Shown here: piece by piece, positions 13,670-26,080 of the stretch
Numbering within the stretch: position 1 is the stretch's first letter
How the letters are laid out: each line of letters starts with the position of its first letter
Source: Apostichopus japonicus
Taxonomy: Eukaryota; Echinodermata; Holothuroidea; Aspidochirotida; Stichopodidae
Reading direction: 5' to 3'
Assembly: GCF_037975245.1 (NCBI RefSeq)
Contig: NC_092568.1
Span: forward strand, 23,586,501 to 23,650,500
Length of the DNA stretch: 64,000 bases
Notes under the pieces: model-generated
Database searches by the model: none
The model's input: only the letters and a program-made list of their open reading frames with translations
Told to the model about the DNA's origin: nothing
Position numbers and translations under genes: made by a program

Positions 13670-14455
13670 GCGATTTTGAGACCCCTTTTTGGCAAACATA
13701 GAAATATTGTAACGTGATATCATGGGGGCCGAAGGTGAGGATTCGAATAGAGGGGACAAACATTTCTACTACCTCTCTTCTGGTATCCCGGAAAGTGAGC
13801 CCAGCTGAGTAATTAAATGGGAAATTGGGAACACGTGGTGTCTTCGAATAGAGGGGCCGGGTCGTATTGTTTTAGCGGGCGTCAGATGACCCAGAATGTG
13901 GGAAATCGGGGCAAATTATGAGGAAAAAACATAAAAATTGTAACGCGATAACATGCCAGGGGTGCTTTCGAGTTTTAAAGAGGATTACTGTTTACTACCC
14001 TCTTCCGATGTCGCAACGGGCGTGGAGGGCCCAGAAAAAGGTCACAGTGGGTATTTAAATGCGAAGTTGATATTCTTTTTTTTGCAAACAAATCTAAACA
14101 GTAAAGGTACGTATAACATGGGAAGTGACGTATAACATGCGAAGTAGAAGCTGGGTCCTCTAATACACTTCTTCCGCTAACCCGAGAGCAAATTGTCGCA
14201 GCGGGCGTACGTCAGAGGGCCCAGGATGTAGGCCCAGCGGGGAAACTAAATGGGAATTTGACAGGCCTTTTTGGCAAACAAATCGTCGGTGTATCCCCAT
14301 GGGGGTTTTCGAGTAGAGGGGGGACACCCCGGTCTACCACCCCTCTTCCGCGACCCCAGGGGCACTTTTTTGTAACGGGCGTCAGAGGGCCCAGGATGTA
14401 GGCCCAGCGGGAGAACTAAATGCAAATTTGACAGGCTTTTTGGCAAACAAATACT
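13670..14455. repeat. Degenerate tandem repeat array
   Basis: A series of diverged units sharing blocks such as GGGCGTCAGAGGGCCCAG, ATGTAGGCCCAGCGG, TTTTTGGCAAACAAAT and CGA[AG]TAGAGGGG. Units are roughly 170-270 bp with indels, about four copies. The last two units (from about 14205 and 14375) are most alike. Short ORFs across it are by-products of the repeat. Confidence 0.75.
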
Positions 14456-15590
14456 ACTCCATAGATGAGAGTTTCTTGTGTTGTCGATGGCTCATCAGTA
14501 CTATAGGGTTCTCAAAGAAATGCATGTAGGCCTATATAATTAATTTTAAAAAGTCACTTTCTCGCAATCTCATTTGGAGGATATTTCGCATGTTAATCCA
14601 TAACGCTCTTGATCGGAAAACCTATCATATGTGAAAAAAGTGATATATGTGCAGCAGATCGAGGCAGGGACACTCAGTTAGATAGCCAATTTGCCCGCCA
14701 GTATTTTCCATTCCGTATAGGTTAATTATTTGCCCACCCAACAAGTACTGTTGGCGTTGTTTATATGGCATATTATAAGTAATTATACATGTTATGTACG
14801 TTTGTTTGTGATAAGTGAATTTGACTAACTAACACGGTGGCAATGTTATTATGTAAGTTTAGTCCATTAAAGACCTATTATGTATTCAGTCTCAACGGTA
14901 TATTTCTTTTTTATACTATTGTGTAATCATGATGATGGACTTTAGCCAGAATTTAGGCACATTCGCAGGGTTCACGGGCATTATTTTGAATAAACACGAC
15001 CTACCTTTTTTGGTTTTCGATAAAAATTACAATGGCAGTGCATGATGAGGGATCTGTTCTGTGGTGGGACGCTGTTGAACTGAGTGTTAAAAATATTCTG
15101 GGCAACCAGAGTATACGTTGTGCCCACCCAGGCGTGGGCCAAAAAGTTAAGTTGTCTCCTCAGTAAATTATTCTGATTTACTTCTCAGGGAAAAATAATG
15201 GTCTATATAGTCCACACTCTACACATGTACCTTTCAAGTATTGTCAGGGTTGAACTGCCGTTTCTAATTTTTCGTTCATGTAAGGCCTCAGCTTGTTATT
15301 TTGGATAAAACTAAACTTGGGTGGTGGGCGGCGCGGTGACTGTCTCAGTTTCTAATATTGAAAGGGTCATCGATGTAATCGGTGTTGGCAGATGTAAAAC
15401 GGCGGTGGATGACATGCTGTCTGTCTTGGTTCCCGTTTTGCTTGAAACGGAAAGTGATTACAAAACTTAGGTGTACATGAATGTTATAACAGGGAAGAGC
15501 AGTGTTAACCCTGAACAATCTCCCTGATGGTCAGTCAGCAAAGTAAAGACAAACATTTTGAAGATTGCCAGTTGTAACTAAGTCGAGAAG

Positions 15591-18500
15591 ATGGATGGTG
15601 GATTGAGTGTCTTCGTCGGAAACACAATAATTATGGACCCAGAATGTTACAAATTATGGTTAGATGGTTTTACATGTAAGTTTGCTCAACAACACTTAAC
15701 GCTGTATTACCCTACACTGCTACGGTAGGGATAGCATATAGACTAACGTTACTCGTTCGGACCTACATCATACATGTTCTGTGAGTTCTATACATCATGT
15801 TTTAACTAATCGGCCACAGAATGTTGCAGAGGCCTAGCCTAAGTTACAGAATCAGGACTGGTCAAGTCAACTGCTAAATAAGTTAAGCCAAACGTCCAAT
15901 TCTTTAAAGAAAATTGAGGGAAGGGAGGGTAGAGTTTGAAGGGGCTGAAATTATGACTATGAAATGGAAAGATCACAATTACAAGTTCCATCTTTACTCA
16001 AGTTTAGGAACCTTCCATTTACTTAAATTTCCTTTAATTTACATGAAATATTCAACAACAAATTTATTGCCACTACTTTGTGTGAAGTTTCTTGCTTAAT
16101 GACTCCAAAAGATTCATGTTTCCAAGAGTGCCTTTCACAATGGTTATGCCTTATGTTATGGTTTGTCTGTAGCTACACAATACCTAACTCACTACTTCCA
16201 AGAGATTGTAAATTCCCCCTATTAAAAGACAAGCTCTTGCAACTCAGTATAGACCTAGGCCTTAAATTAAAGCTTTCAATAAAACCATCAAGTGCACCAT
16301 ACCTAGAGGGATATTTAATTGAGCTTTCAATTGTCTGACATACAGATTGGGAAGCAGCAAATAAAAGATTCCAGAGGTTCACGGAAGCCAAGGGAACCAT
16401 CAAGATTGAGGTGATCAAAAGTGACACAGTTGACAACTACAGAATGTTTATGGCTATGGAAAAACACCTTCGGAACCCAACACTTTTGGAACACCAAGCT
16501 CAACTCCAGATTCCTACAAATCTACGGAGGATTTACATTGAACAGTAAGAAAAAAGTTCATTCATATTAATGCTTCTCGTAGTCGAATATTGCCCTTGAC
16601 ATAGAATCATTCATAGTATATACGGTGTACAATAGTGTCAGAATCTTTGTCAAAGTACAATTTGGAGTAATTTTAACCAGTATTTTACAAGTGCAAGGAA
16701 GAATACTTGAAGCAAGATCAAATATACAGAGGATACTATCTTTTGTGGGACGGTCAAAGGCACTGTACTTACTAGTAGGATAAGCCTGCCGGTGACAAAT
16801 ACAATATTACCTAATGAAAAAAAAAAAAGAAGAACATTTTTAATTCTTTGGGTTCAGATTATACTGACAGTTAAAGATCTGCTTTATTGGCTCCAATTAT
16901 AGCAAGCTATAGCTAGGAAAGTTTTGTGATAACGTAATCGACCTGCCACATTCGTAAATCAACCTCAGGCTCTACAATTAGCCTGCATAGATTCTTAAAC
17001 CCATTAAGCTCTTTGTGTAAACACTTTGGAAATATGTTAATGTCTACAGTGTAGTTAACCATACAGCCTTCACACAAAGACCCTCACACAAAAAAAAAAA
17101 CGTGGTAGGCGTTTGCAGACTAATTGGTAAAAAGAGGTCATTTCCCGACCAAGGCAGGTCGATTACGTATTCACAATAAACTTTTCCATGATATAGTGCT
17201 ATAGTTGGGGTCTATACAGCAGACCTTTAAGTCAGATTTTCCTGTTTCAAAACAAACAATGAGTTAGGCACTCACTTTCTTTATAGTGATTGATTCAGTT
17301 TACATGTTCGTATTTAGTCTTAAGTAAAACCGACTGTATATATGTTAGTACATTCTTTTTGAAATCAAGATGAAAACAATGTAAACAAACGGATGGATGA
17401 AAAAAAAATGTATATGTTTCAAGAATAAATCACATACTTCTAAACATAGAGGCAAAACAACCTGATGAGATCACAAACTCCACTGAAGATGCTCCTGGAA
17501 TGAAAGAGGCTTTACTTTGGCACAGCCAGCTAACAACAATATATATTACAGTAGGATCCATGGGGAGTGTATGTTATGAATTTCTAATAAATAAATACTG
17601 TAGTACACCTAAAAGTGTAAATTTTTGCATTAGATTTTTATTCTGACAGTTGTATTCTATTCGTATTCTTAGTTCACATGGTTATTTGCATACCCTCCAT
17701 GTTACCACTTTAATCATTTGCAGGTACTATGAACTTGACCCAGTGTTTGCTAGACAAATATTGGGCAAAAAATTGTCCAGTAGAAATAGAAAAGACCTTG
17801 ATGATATAAGCGAGAGCACCAATATCAAACTACGAAGCTGTCGGAGACAGGTAAAGATTCATCAGAAGGAGTATCTTTACTCCCTACTTAAATTATCTTG
17901 AAGTGTTAGTTATAGATCCAGGCGCGTAGCCAGAAATTTGCCAAGAGAGGGGCGAAAATGTAGGCAAACTATCAGAGCCGTAGATACGTCATTGCAAACT
18001 AACTAAGCGTAGCGCCACCATGGTTGGCGCGAAGCGTACCAGAAAATTTTGGCTGAAAATGCCTCCCAGATCGCTAGAAATGGCACTTCCCAGGCCTTGT
18101 AAATTGCATCTTAGCATTTTCTCCTTTTAAATTACTAGCGAAATCATAAAAACCTTTAAAAATAAATTTAAAAAATATGCTCAAGAGGGGCTGCCCCCTT
18201 TGCCCCCCCCCCCCCTTGGCTACGCGCCTGTTTAGATCATTACCTGGATTGATGCTGAAATGTTGTTGTCTTTATGTATAAATCAGAGTTTAGGTGCTGC
18301 ATAGAAATTTAATATACATGTACAATAACTATAGAGTGATAAATGAAGAAATATGCCTAGAGAACATTAGATTTCACTGTTCTGTAACATATCTTTGTTT
18401 CTTTTTTTAAATTTTTTAAGTACATTAAGTATTGCCAAAACTAAAGCAAATATTACTACCCAGAGAGCATTTCTAAATTTAAAACTTTTATGCAGCATTG

Positions 18501-21500
18501 GTACTGGGTGGTTTAATATGTATCCTGATACTTAAATTTGGATTTACCTCTCACAATTTAGCATTTGATTCGCTACACGGCTGCCTCTACCCATATTATC
18601 CTTGTCTTCTTTTGTACCAGTATGATAACTTCAAGAGAGTTTTCAAGACTGTGGAGGACATGCAGGGACCCATCGTCAAAAACATTCAGAAGAACTTTTT
18701 GATCTCTGAGCCTTTAGCCCGGTAAGTATCTCCGAGCCTTTAGCCCGGTAAGTAGTTAATACTCCTTGTTGCACCCAGCGTCCTGCACTAACCAAACCCC
18801 CTCCCAACCCACTTCCCTCCACCCGTTCCCTCAATCCATTCACCTCCTTGCCCATGCATGTGTGCTTGAACAACTACGATATGACATTTTCATTGCGTTA
18901 AAAGAGTCGCAAGAAAATGTTTGAAACCAAACATTTGACAAACATTTTCATATCCGTTAGCTGTGTGTAACAATTTTATTTCTGACATGAGGGTCACATG
19001 ATCAACCCATTCTCTTGACACTCCCCCAGAAAGTATGCTGCCATCGTCTTCTTTGCCAACAATCGATTCGAGACCAGCAAGAAAAAATTACAATATCTGA
19101 CCTTTGATGATTTTTGTTATTGTGCGGACAGAATGATTGACAACTGGACAATAGGATCCAATGGTACGAGTATTTCTCTCTTTTTTTTTTTCTTCCATTT
19201 TTCAAGTCAACAGAAACAAGCTGTTGAATCAAAATACAAAACCCTGCTGATCAAGTTGTAATTCTCAAATCTACTAGTTAGTATCCTCATTATGTCAAAC
19301 TCAAAGAGTGACATCTTTGTCTGCATCGATACAGAATCACCCACTACTATTTGCTTCATATTTGCCTGATCAATTTCAAATTCATATTATGGTAAGCTTT
19401 GTCCAAGGAATACTAACTAATTGTACAAAGTGGGGGGTCAGTTGAGGTACAAAGGTCCCGTTTCTATGATTTCAGTTCCATGTTGCTCCCAGAGATATCC
19501 ATAACTATGAAATATTTGATGATCAGTATCTGTTTTTGCCTAAAAAATATATGGATGTTGATACAATATTTTATGTATAAATATAAATATGATGTGTTTA
19601 TGATATAGAGATTAAATTTATGATATCATCTTCTTTTGTGTTTAGATCCAAGAACGGAGGATCTGGATGCTGATTTTGACCGCCAATTTCTCCAAGAATT
19701 GAGAGAATTGAAGTTTCTTGCTAACGATAAAGATGCCAGTGACCAGCATAAAAGGTTCCAATGAATTTTCAAAATCTGTTCTACCGTAAAATTAAAGTGA
19801 ACAATACGAGAAAGAAAAAGCAAAGACACGTGTAGAGTAGAAAGCTTGCAGTGTCATTTATTTGTGAACGATTTTAAAGTGTTTTGATTCCTTGCCCAAT
19901 GCAAAAGGAATCTAAATGCAATGCTGATGGCTTGTGTGTGTGTATATGTATGTGACACTTGCTTGTAAAAAGTTAATGGTGGATTAACTTCATACTTGGT
20001 ATATGCATCCGTCTTATTGAGTACAAGAAACCTATTGTTTCTGTGAAGTTCAATGGTCATTTAGGGTCAACAGAGGTCAATGTCTGACAACTTTGTAAAC
20101 ACTATAACTCCAACAGTACATCTTTGTTGAACTTCATACGTGGTATGCAGATTGAGCTCGTTAAGTACAAGAATCCTATTGGAATTGGTGGAGGTCAAAG
20201 GTCATTTACTGTCAACATTTAAGTGAAAGTTTGAAAATCTTGTGAACATGATAACACAAGAAGTACATCTTTCTTGAATTTCATACTTTGTATCTAGATC
20301 CAGCTGTGTGAGTGCTAGAATCCTTTTAAAATTGATTTTTTTTTTTTTAAATGATTATTCAGTAAATTTAAGTGTCTGGTTTGTTGTTGAGTATATATGA
20401 ATTGAGTATTCCAGTCATTTTGCATGGAATACCCATCCATTGATTTGTCATTTTATGTCATCACAACATCATTTCTCTCTCACCCTGCAGCCTCATGTTC
20501 AACTCATTGAAGGGACAGCAATCACCCGGTATCACAATTAACGTGGAAAATAATTTCAAGGTAACCGTTTTTTCTTTCTCTATCCGTAATTTTATTATTA
20601 TCTACATAGAATATTTGCAGGTACTCTGTGTCTGAATTTTTAATTTTCTGTCCTAATCTGTGGACCATAAGATATGACGATTACATTTATGTTCATTATT
20701 GAAGTTTGAGGGAGGGTACCAAAAAGTCTCTCAGATCAAACCTACATTATGCTGTTCATGGTTAATGTTATAACCATGTAGCAAAGAAAACAGCAGAAAA
20801 TCTTGATTTTAAGCCACCATTCTTACTGCAGATAAATTTTGAGGTTCCTATTATACAGTTACAGTCGTGGAACAGTGGTAGCCACAGATGTCATTTAGAG
20901 ATGATGGCCTTTCTTACTCGGCCTAATCATGAACAAACTGCAATAGGTTGGAAGTATTGGTGTCAGAATTGTTAGCAAACTGCTCCTCTTTTCAAAGAGT
21001 GTTTACAATAAGCCATTAATTTGTCGATTTTCAGAATCTGTCACGAGCCATCATCAGTATCGCTGTTGATATGATACATTCCAAAGACCTTAAGGACTTC
21101 TTCATAGATGTTGTCGAAAAAGTGAGTTTTATCGCCTTAATTTCCCATGCATATGAAAATGTTTCTGGATACTTTGTGACCCTGCAGAGACTTTTGCTTA
21201 CATCTCACATTTTGTGATGAATACTAACAACTTTCAAGTGTTCTTGTTTTGTTGATAAACGTTCTGTAGAATGCTGTTTCGAGTGCCGGCATTTTCATAT
21301 CCACTATCACATGAGGCCTGTTTAGTATTAGTTAAGAAAATACCCATTGGATTAATTAATTTAATAGAACCAGCCAATAGGAGAAGTGGGGCTTTTGAGG
21401 GTTCTCTGCTTGCAGACGATGACAGACAAGATTATTGTGCATGTATTCAGTAAGAATTGGAATATGTCAGGACTGCATCTATCGTCTATACTCTAGTGTA

Positions 21501-22587
21501 GTTTGATATGGTAATGGCTCATACGTAGTACGATGCATTTCATAATTGTGAAAATTAGAATACTGTAAATTGTTGTGTTGTCACATTATGTACTGTACCT
21601 GTGCATGAATTTAAATTTCAAACTGATAGAACTAAAAATTTGATTAGTGATTGGTGTCTGATATTATACCAATAATTCAATTACCCTTTGTGGGGCTGAA
21701 TAAAGTTGATCTTGATCTTATCTTATCGAATGGTTTGATATAAGATTCAGGTTATCCAGGATCTGTATTTGGTTAATCCACATGTAACATTTCTATCTTC
21801 AGATTACTGAACCTTGCAAACAAGCCCACTGGTCGTCAGAACAAATGTCCCAATTCTTGAAGTTGTATACATCCTGTAGTGCGAGAGTTGAAGGATTTCA
21901 AAGGTAAGTTGAGCAGAACAATTATGTGAATGATACATTAAACCCCTACCCACATACGATGAGCCCAGTATTAAACGGAGAGTCAGTTCATCCAGTTGTA
22001 GGTCCTTATGTTCACATACAAGATTTAGTCCATGAGCTTTTCATTTACAAAATCTGCTGTATTGTATAGTGTGATCGTTTCCGTTTCGTTAGCTATCATA
22101 CATAGGTATCCTTATACCATATGTAAAATATACTCAAAAACACACTATTCCATTATTCCTTTGTACTTTACTTTAACTCGGTGGCTTCGATGCTGTTGAA
22201 ATGTCACTTGAGGTCAACAGTTCTCTATAAAATAAAACACAAAAATTGGTAAGAAATAGGTCAGCTTGTAGCTGGTTTGTACTTTCATGTTTACTTAAGA
22301 AAGTGTGAACTTGCTTTGAAGAGATGTTAAAGAAATGTCATTTCTTTGTGCTTTCAATTCTTAAGGTATGCAATCTGTACTTCTTCCAGAAGGAACATTT
22401 ATCTCACAATGTCATATCTGCTCTGTGTGCCAAAGTTTTTCTCACACCTATTTGCAATTGTATTATGATGTTCCCACGAAAAAGTCTTGATTCGTTTTTG
22501 TTTTACAGAAATCCCAAGTACCACAGTATACTAGCAAGGTTCATGTCAACATTGATTGAATGTGTGCAGCGGATGTACCATACATGA
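15591..22587 (+). CDS. FIBP: FGF1 intracellular-binding protein (FIBP)
   Basis: Ten coding exons: 15591-15675, 16346-16544, 17724-17850, 18621-18721, 19030-19163, 19646-19754, 20491-20560, 21035-21121, 21803-21903 and 22509-22587. All use GT-AG sites and the phases fit, giving 363 residues, close to the human protein. Matching landmarks in order are: N-terminal FVGNT with [15 protein letters not shown] with the ILGKKLS block; [39 protein letters not shown] with KKKLQYL; NFKNLSRAI; and a closing RMYHT. FIBP is known as an intracellular binder of acidic FGF. It has no enzyme motif, signal peptide or membrane segment here. The ATG sits in AAGATGG. The exon 6 donor (AAAAG|GTTCCA) is weak, but the protein alignment demands it. 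UBXN1 converges on it from the right. Confidence 0.97.
17919..18230. mobile_element. hAT-like MITE in FIBP intron 3
   Basis: A 312-bp element with termini CAGGCGCGTAGCCA and TGGCTACGCGCCTG (perfect 14-bp inverted repeats). Flanks TATAGATC (17911-17918) and TTTAGATC (18231-18238) match at 7 of 8 positions, an aged 8-bp target duplication. It has an internal C-run and no ORF. Confidence 0.87.
18708..18754 (+). other. Tandemly duplicated 5' splice site of FIBP exon 4
   Basis: The exon 4 end plus donor (18708-18733) is repeated immediately at 18734-18754, period 26 bp, with 21 identical bases including CCCG|GTAAGTA. Only the first donor (18721/18722) keeps the frame. Reading on to the second meets TAA directly after the CGG codon, so its use would truncate FIBP. 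Confidence 0.9.
19930..20330 (+). repeat. Degenerate tandem repeat in FIBP intron 6
   Basis: About three diverged units of roughly 125 bp. Each has an AACTTCATAC- or AATTTCATAC-like start, then GTAT, then GAGT or AAGTACAAGAA, then CCTATTG, then GGTCATTTA and GTCAACA. Nothing coding. Confidence 0.65.
21690..21730 (+). mobile_element. Probable 3' tail of a non-LTR retroelement
   Basis: The stretch has GGGGCTGAATAAAG followed by TTGATCTTGATCTTATCTTAT, the layout of a CR1/RTE- or SINE-type 3' end with a short tandem tail. It lies in FIBP intron 8. The 5' boundary is not visible. Confidence 0.45.
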
Positions 22588-25500
22588 AAACAGCTATTCG
22601 CGAAGAGGTACGCTTGCTGGAGGCTGAAAGTGGTGAAGAGTGTCAATGCTATCTGCAGGATACATATTCCGTTACGCTTCTGTCATTTAACATCACAGAA
22701 AGGTGTGCTTATGCAAGTGTATCATCCCTATGTTGCTTTGATGTTGCATGGCAGGTTATGTCAAACCCTTGCAGGTGCCAAGTCGCTGCTGACCAGTCAC
22801 AGAACTTATCTCAAGGCTGCAAAGCTGAACACAGTTCTGGCTCTTTTTGATCTACCATTGGACATCACAGTGACAAGAATCTCAAGAGAGTTCCGCAAAC
22901 AATTATGAGTTTAACTTCAAGGAAGAGCCAAATACCATATGATCTGGCATGTTCATGACTGTTATTAATGTTACCTATTCTGATATGAACAACAACTGCA
23001 CTGACAGAAAACAAACACACTGCCCCGTTTTTTTTTTATTACACAGAGTCAACTCTGGAGGGGATGAAAAGGCCATTTATTGATCTAACATTTGTGTTAA
23101 GAAAATTTTTACTTTACTCAAAACTTGTAAATTCACTATTTGCAGCTAAGGTGAGGCCAGTATGAGCAGTATTGGTAGTATACATAAACAGGTTCCTATC
23201 TGTGCCAGTTTGTTTCTTGGATATAATGTAATATTGTGTCGAGCCCGGCTCCTCCGATAGTAAAACTATATCGGGACTCGCGATAGAAAGGTACTGGGAT
23301 ATCTTGATGCCGTATTTATGCTTCTTCAGGAGATGTCTCGAACGGAAGAAAACAATGACTTCACACAAAAAACAATTTGACGAGATAGGATTTGATTATT
23401 GATTCGGTATAATTTCTTCTCTGTCGATTCTCTTTACAAATAAAACTAAATTACAATGACTTGACTTGACTTGACTCCGTCAATTAAATAATTAGGAGTG
23501 ATGAACTTTCGGCGGAGTGATAAATTTGCTGACCAAGTGATAAACTTTGCTGACGGAGTGATAAATTTGCTGACGGAGTGCTCAAACTTTCGGCCTCCTT
23601 TTACTTTTATACCTTACTTCTACAAAATCCCTCTGCGCATAATCAGTAGGCAGCCAATGACCTGACCATCCTGTATAAGCTTAATGATATAAAAATAAGT
23701 GCGCTGGCACTGATCTGCCCTGATTGGTTGGGAGTTTGGAAGTCCATCCCCTTTCTATGGAAACTTCCATACCACGTGAGAGAACCTTCTCGAATGTTCC
23801 ACAGACATAATGGAATCTATTTTGGGAAAAGGCCCTGTACCAAGATTCAATAAGACAGTTAAAAACTTCTCGTGGGAAAACTGAATCCATGACCTAGATA
23901 AATACATAAGAGGCCCGTAAGGTGTCTCGATGGAGTGTTTCGGTAACATCAAAGAGATGGTATCACTATTTCATAACAATAACTGCTCCTTCCTTCATCT
24001 TTGGAAGGTGATGCAAGTCCCATCAAGTTTGTGAGGCATTCCTAGTATTATAAAGTGACGAAAAGAATGAACGAATGCTATAGACTTGGACATTTGAGTG
24101 CACAAAGGTTGTGATAAACTTGCTCGTTTGCATGTGAAGACAACGATGCAAACATTAGTGAAGACTATTTAGATTAGTGGAAAGAGTTGTTGTTTCATCA
24201 TCAACAACTAGTTAGTTAATCACTCTCCATAAAGATGCTGCTAGAATTACTGTGGGTTCATTGATATGCAAGTTACTGCAATGTCTAACATTGTAAGGTG
24301 TTCTTTGGTATCCAAGAAGAAAATCAAAGGTGCTAGTGTGTTTTGAGTGCTGCATTCTCCATATGTTTGTACCCTTAGAAGTACAAGCTCCATAATGTTT
24401 GTACCCTTAGAAGTACAAGCCTAGATATTATTTATTTATGACAGTCTACTTTGATAGTTAAATATTATCGGGAATTAATTTAATTGTCGGGAAAAATCTA
24501 ATAGGAGGATGGCTTCATTGGTTGGAATCTTATTCGTAATAATACTCAGTCATTGTATGAAAGTTAAATATTGCCAAAACGTTAGTAACGAAACTCAAAA
24601 GCTGCTTGGAAGTGACCATGTGTTCAGACACTACCGTTCCATATTATATACATGACTTTACTATGTAGCAGGGTATTAGCATAAGAGACAATGTAACAAG
24701 TTGAGAGCAGAAACTAAAATATACATGTGCAATCATTATGCAGGTTTGTTTCATAATTTACTTCTGTTTCTCTACGCTTCTTTTAGGCATTTATAAAAAT
24801 TGCTTTTATAATAGTGAATACAAAACAAAACAAAAATGAAAGTAGTAGCAGTTTCTGTTGGGATGTATCTACTGTAAATGTTACTATAACACCAAACTGT
24901 CTTATGATGTTATTCTAAATTTACCAAAATCTTAAATCACATTACCTGCAATACTGTATCTTTTTAAATGTACTAAAAATTTATTAAAACTGAGACAATT
25001 CTTTAAATTTTATTTTAAGACCAGTTACTTTCCCACTTTTTTTTTCTCCAGAATTCCCACACACATATATTGGTAGTGATTAATCGTTTAGGTCAAACTT
25101 GTTCACAAAATAAGTTAACACAAATCATGAGGCCGTGGTCCCTCAAATTATTTGTCTGGCCTACCACAAAATATGGTCAGAAATTATAGGTTCTCACTAG
25201 AAAAAGTACTGGGCTCACCCAAATCATGAAGAACAGTTACACTCATAGGTTTCCCACCAGTATTTAAACATGGTTCATGATTAGCAGCCCATATCATCAT
25301 GTATCTGCTCTAGTCGTGGACATATCATCCATTTTGATGTCAGGCCAGTGGCCACCCCATTAACATGTGTGGAAATTTTACATAAACAAAGTGAGAAGAA
25401 TTGCCGAGGTTCATGCAATCAACTTCTTCAGGTTTAGCACACTTTTGGTGAATCCTACTTTACCCACAAGATAACAGAATTCCAGATATTTAGCAAATTG

Positions 25501-25651
25501 TAATGATGAGAACTGCAATAGAGAGAGAAGCATTACTTACACTCACATTTTCATTTTGTATGAGACTACAATTTATATCTAGACTAAAATTCTGCTTGAA
25601 GTCATCCTTATCATGTTTTTCTCTTTCATCTCGATTCTTGTTTGTTCTTGG

Positions 25652-25956
25652 TAGTGCTGATAGTCGTAATCGATTAATCGCCAGTAGTCGCGATTACACA
25701 TTGGAAGTTTGATTAATCGCGCTCAAAACCTAAGTTGCGATTACTCGACTACGATACTCGTCTATGATTTAGACACCACACGTTAAGACACGAAAGAATA
25801 AATAAATAAAGACAGTGCACCATGGGGAAAGATTGGTTTGGATGTATTTCTGCACTGTAGAAATCACAGTGATGACGTCATAACTGTAACCGAGTAATCG
25901 CGAGAAGAGCTATGCGATTAATCAACTACAAAAGAATGAGTCGACTATCAGCACTA
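25652..25956. mobile_element. MITE with perfect 15-bp terminal inverted repeats
   Basis: A 305-bp element starting TAGTGCTGATAGTCG and ending CGACTATCAGCACTA. Both ends are also followed inward by GATTAATCGC-type sequence. Flanks GTTCTTGG (25644-25651) and GTTCCCGG (25957-25964) agree at 6 of 8 positions, consistent with an old 8-bp hAT-type duplication. Confidence 0.8.
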
Positions 25957-26080
25957 GTTCCCGGTATGGTCGCTTCATTCCAGTCAAAATACTTTGCGAA
26001 TTCACCGTAATACTTGGTTATCAGGTTATGCAGTCATGTCCTCAAAATTTCTTCGTTTTTGTCCTCTACTGTCCTTAAAG

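Larger units (their letters stand above)
11310..15590. other. Region between SPRY-gene and FIBP first coding exons
   Basis: The two genes point away from each other, so both promoters and any 5' non-coding exons should lie here. I could not place them. The acceptor at 11309/11310 (TTCTAG) requires an upstream exon of the SPRY gene, perhaps near 12.4-12.8 kb. The only structures I can support are the hAT-like element at 12855-13499 and the tandem array at about 13670-14455. The ORFs here are short and unrecognised. Confidence 0.6.

Noticed and set aside
25490-25520. Alternative UBXN1 last exon reading VLIITIC after a pyrimidine-rich CAG (minus strand)
   Set aside because: It would omit the conserved GLxPSA stretch of the UBX domain; the exon at 26316-26276 supplies it in the right phase.
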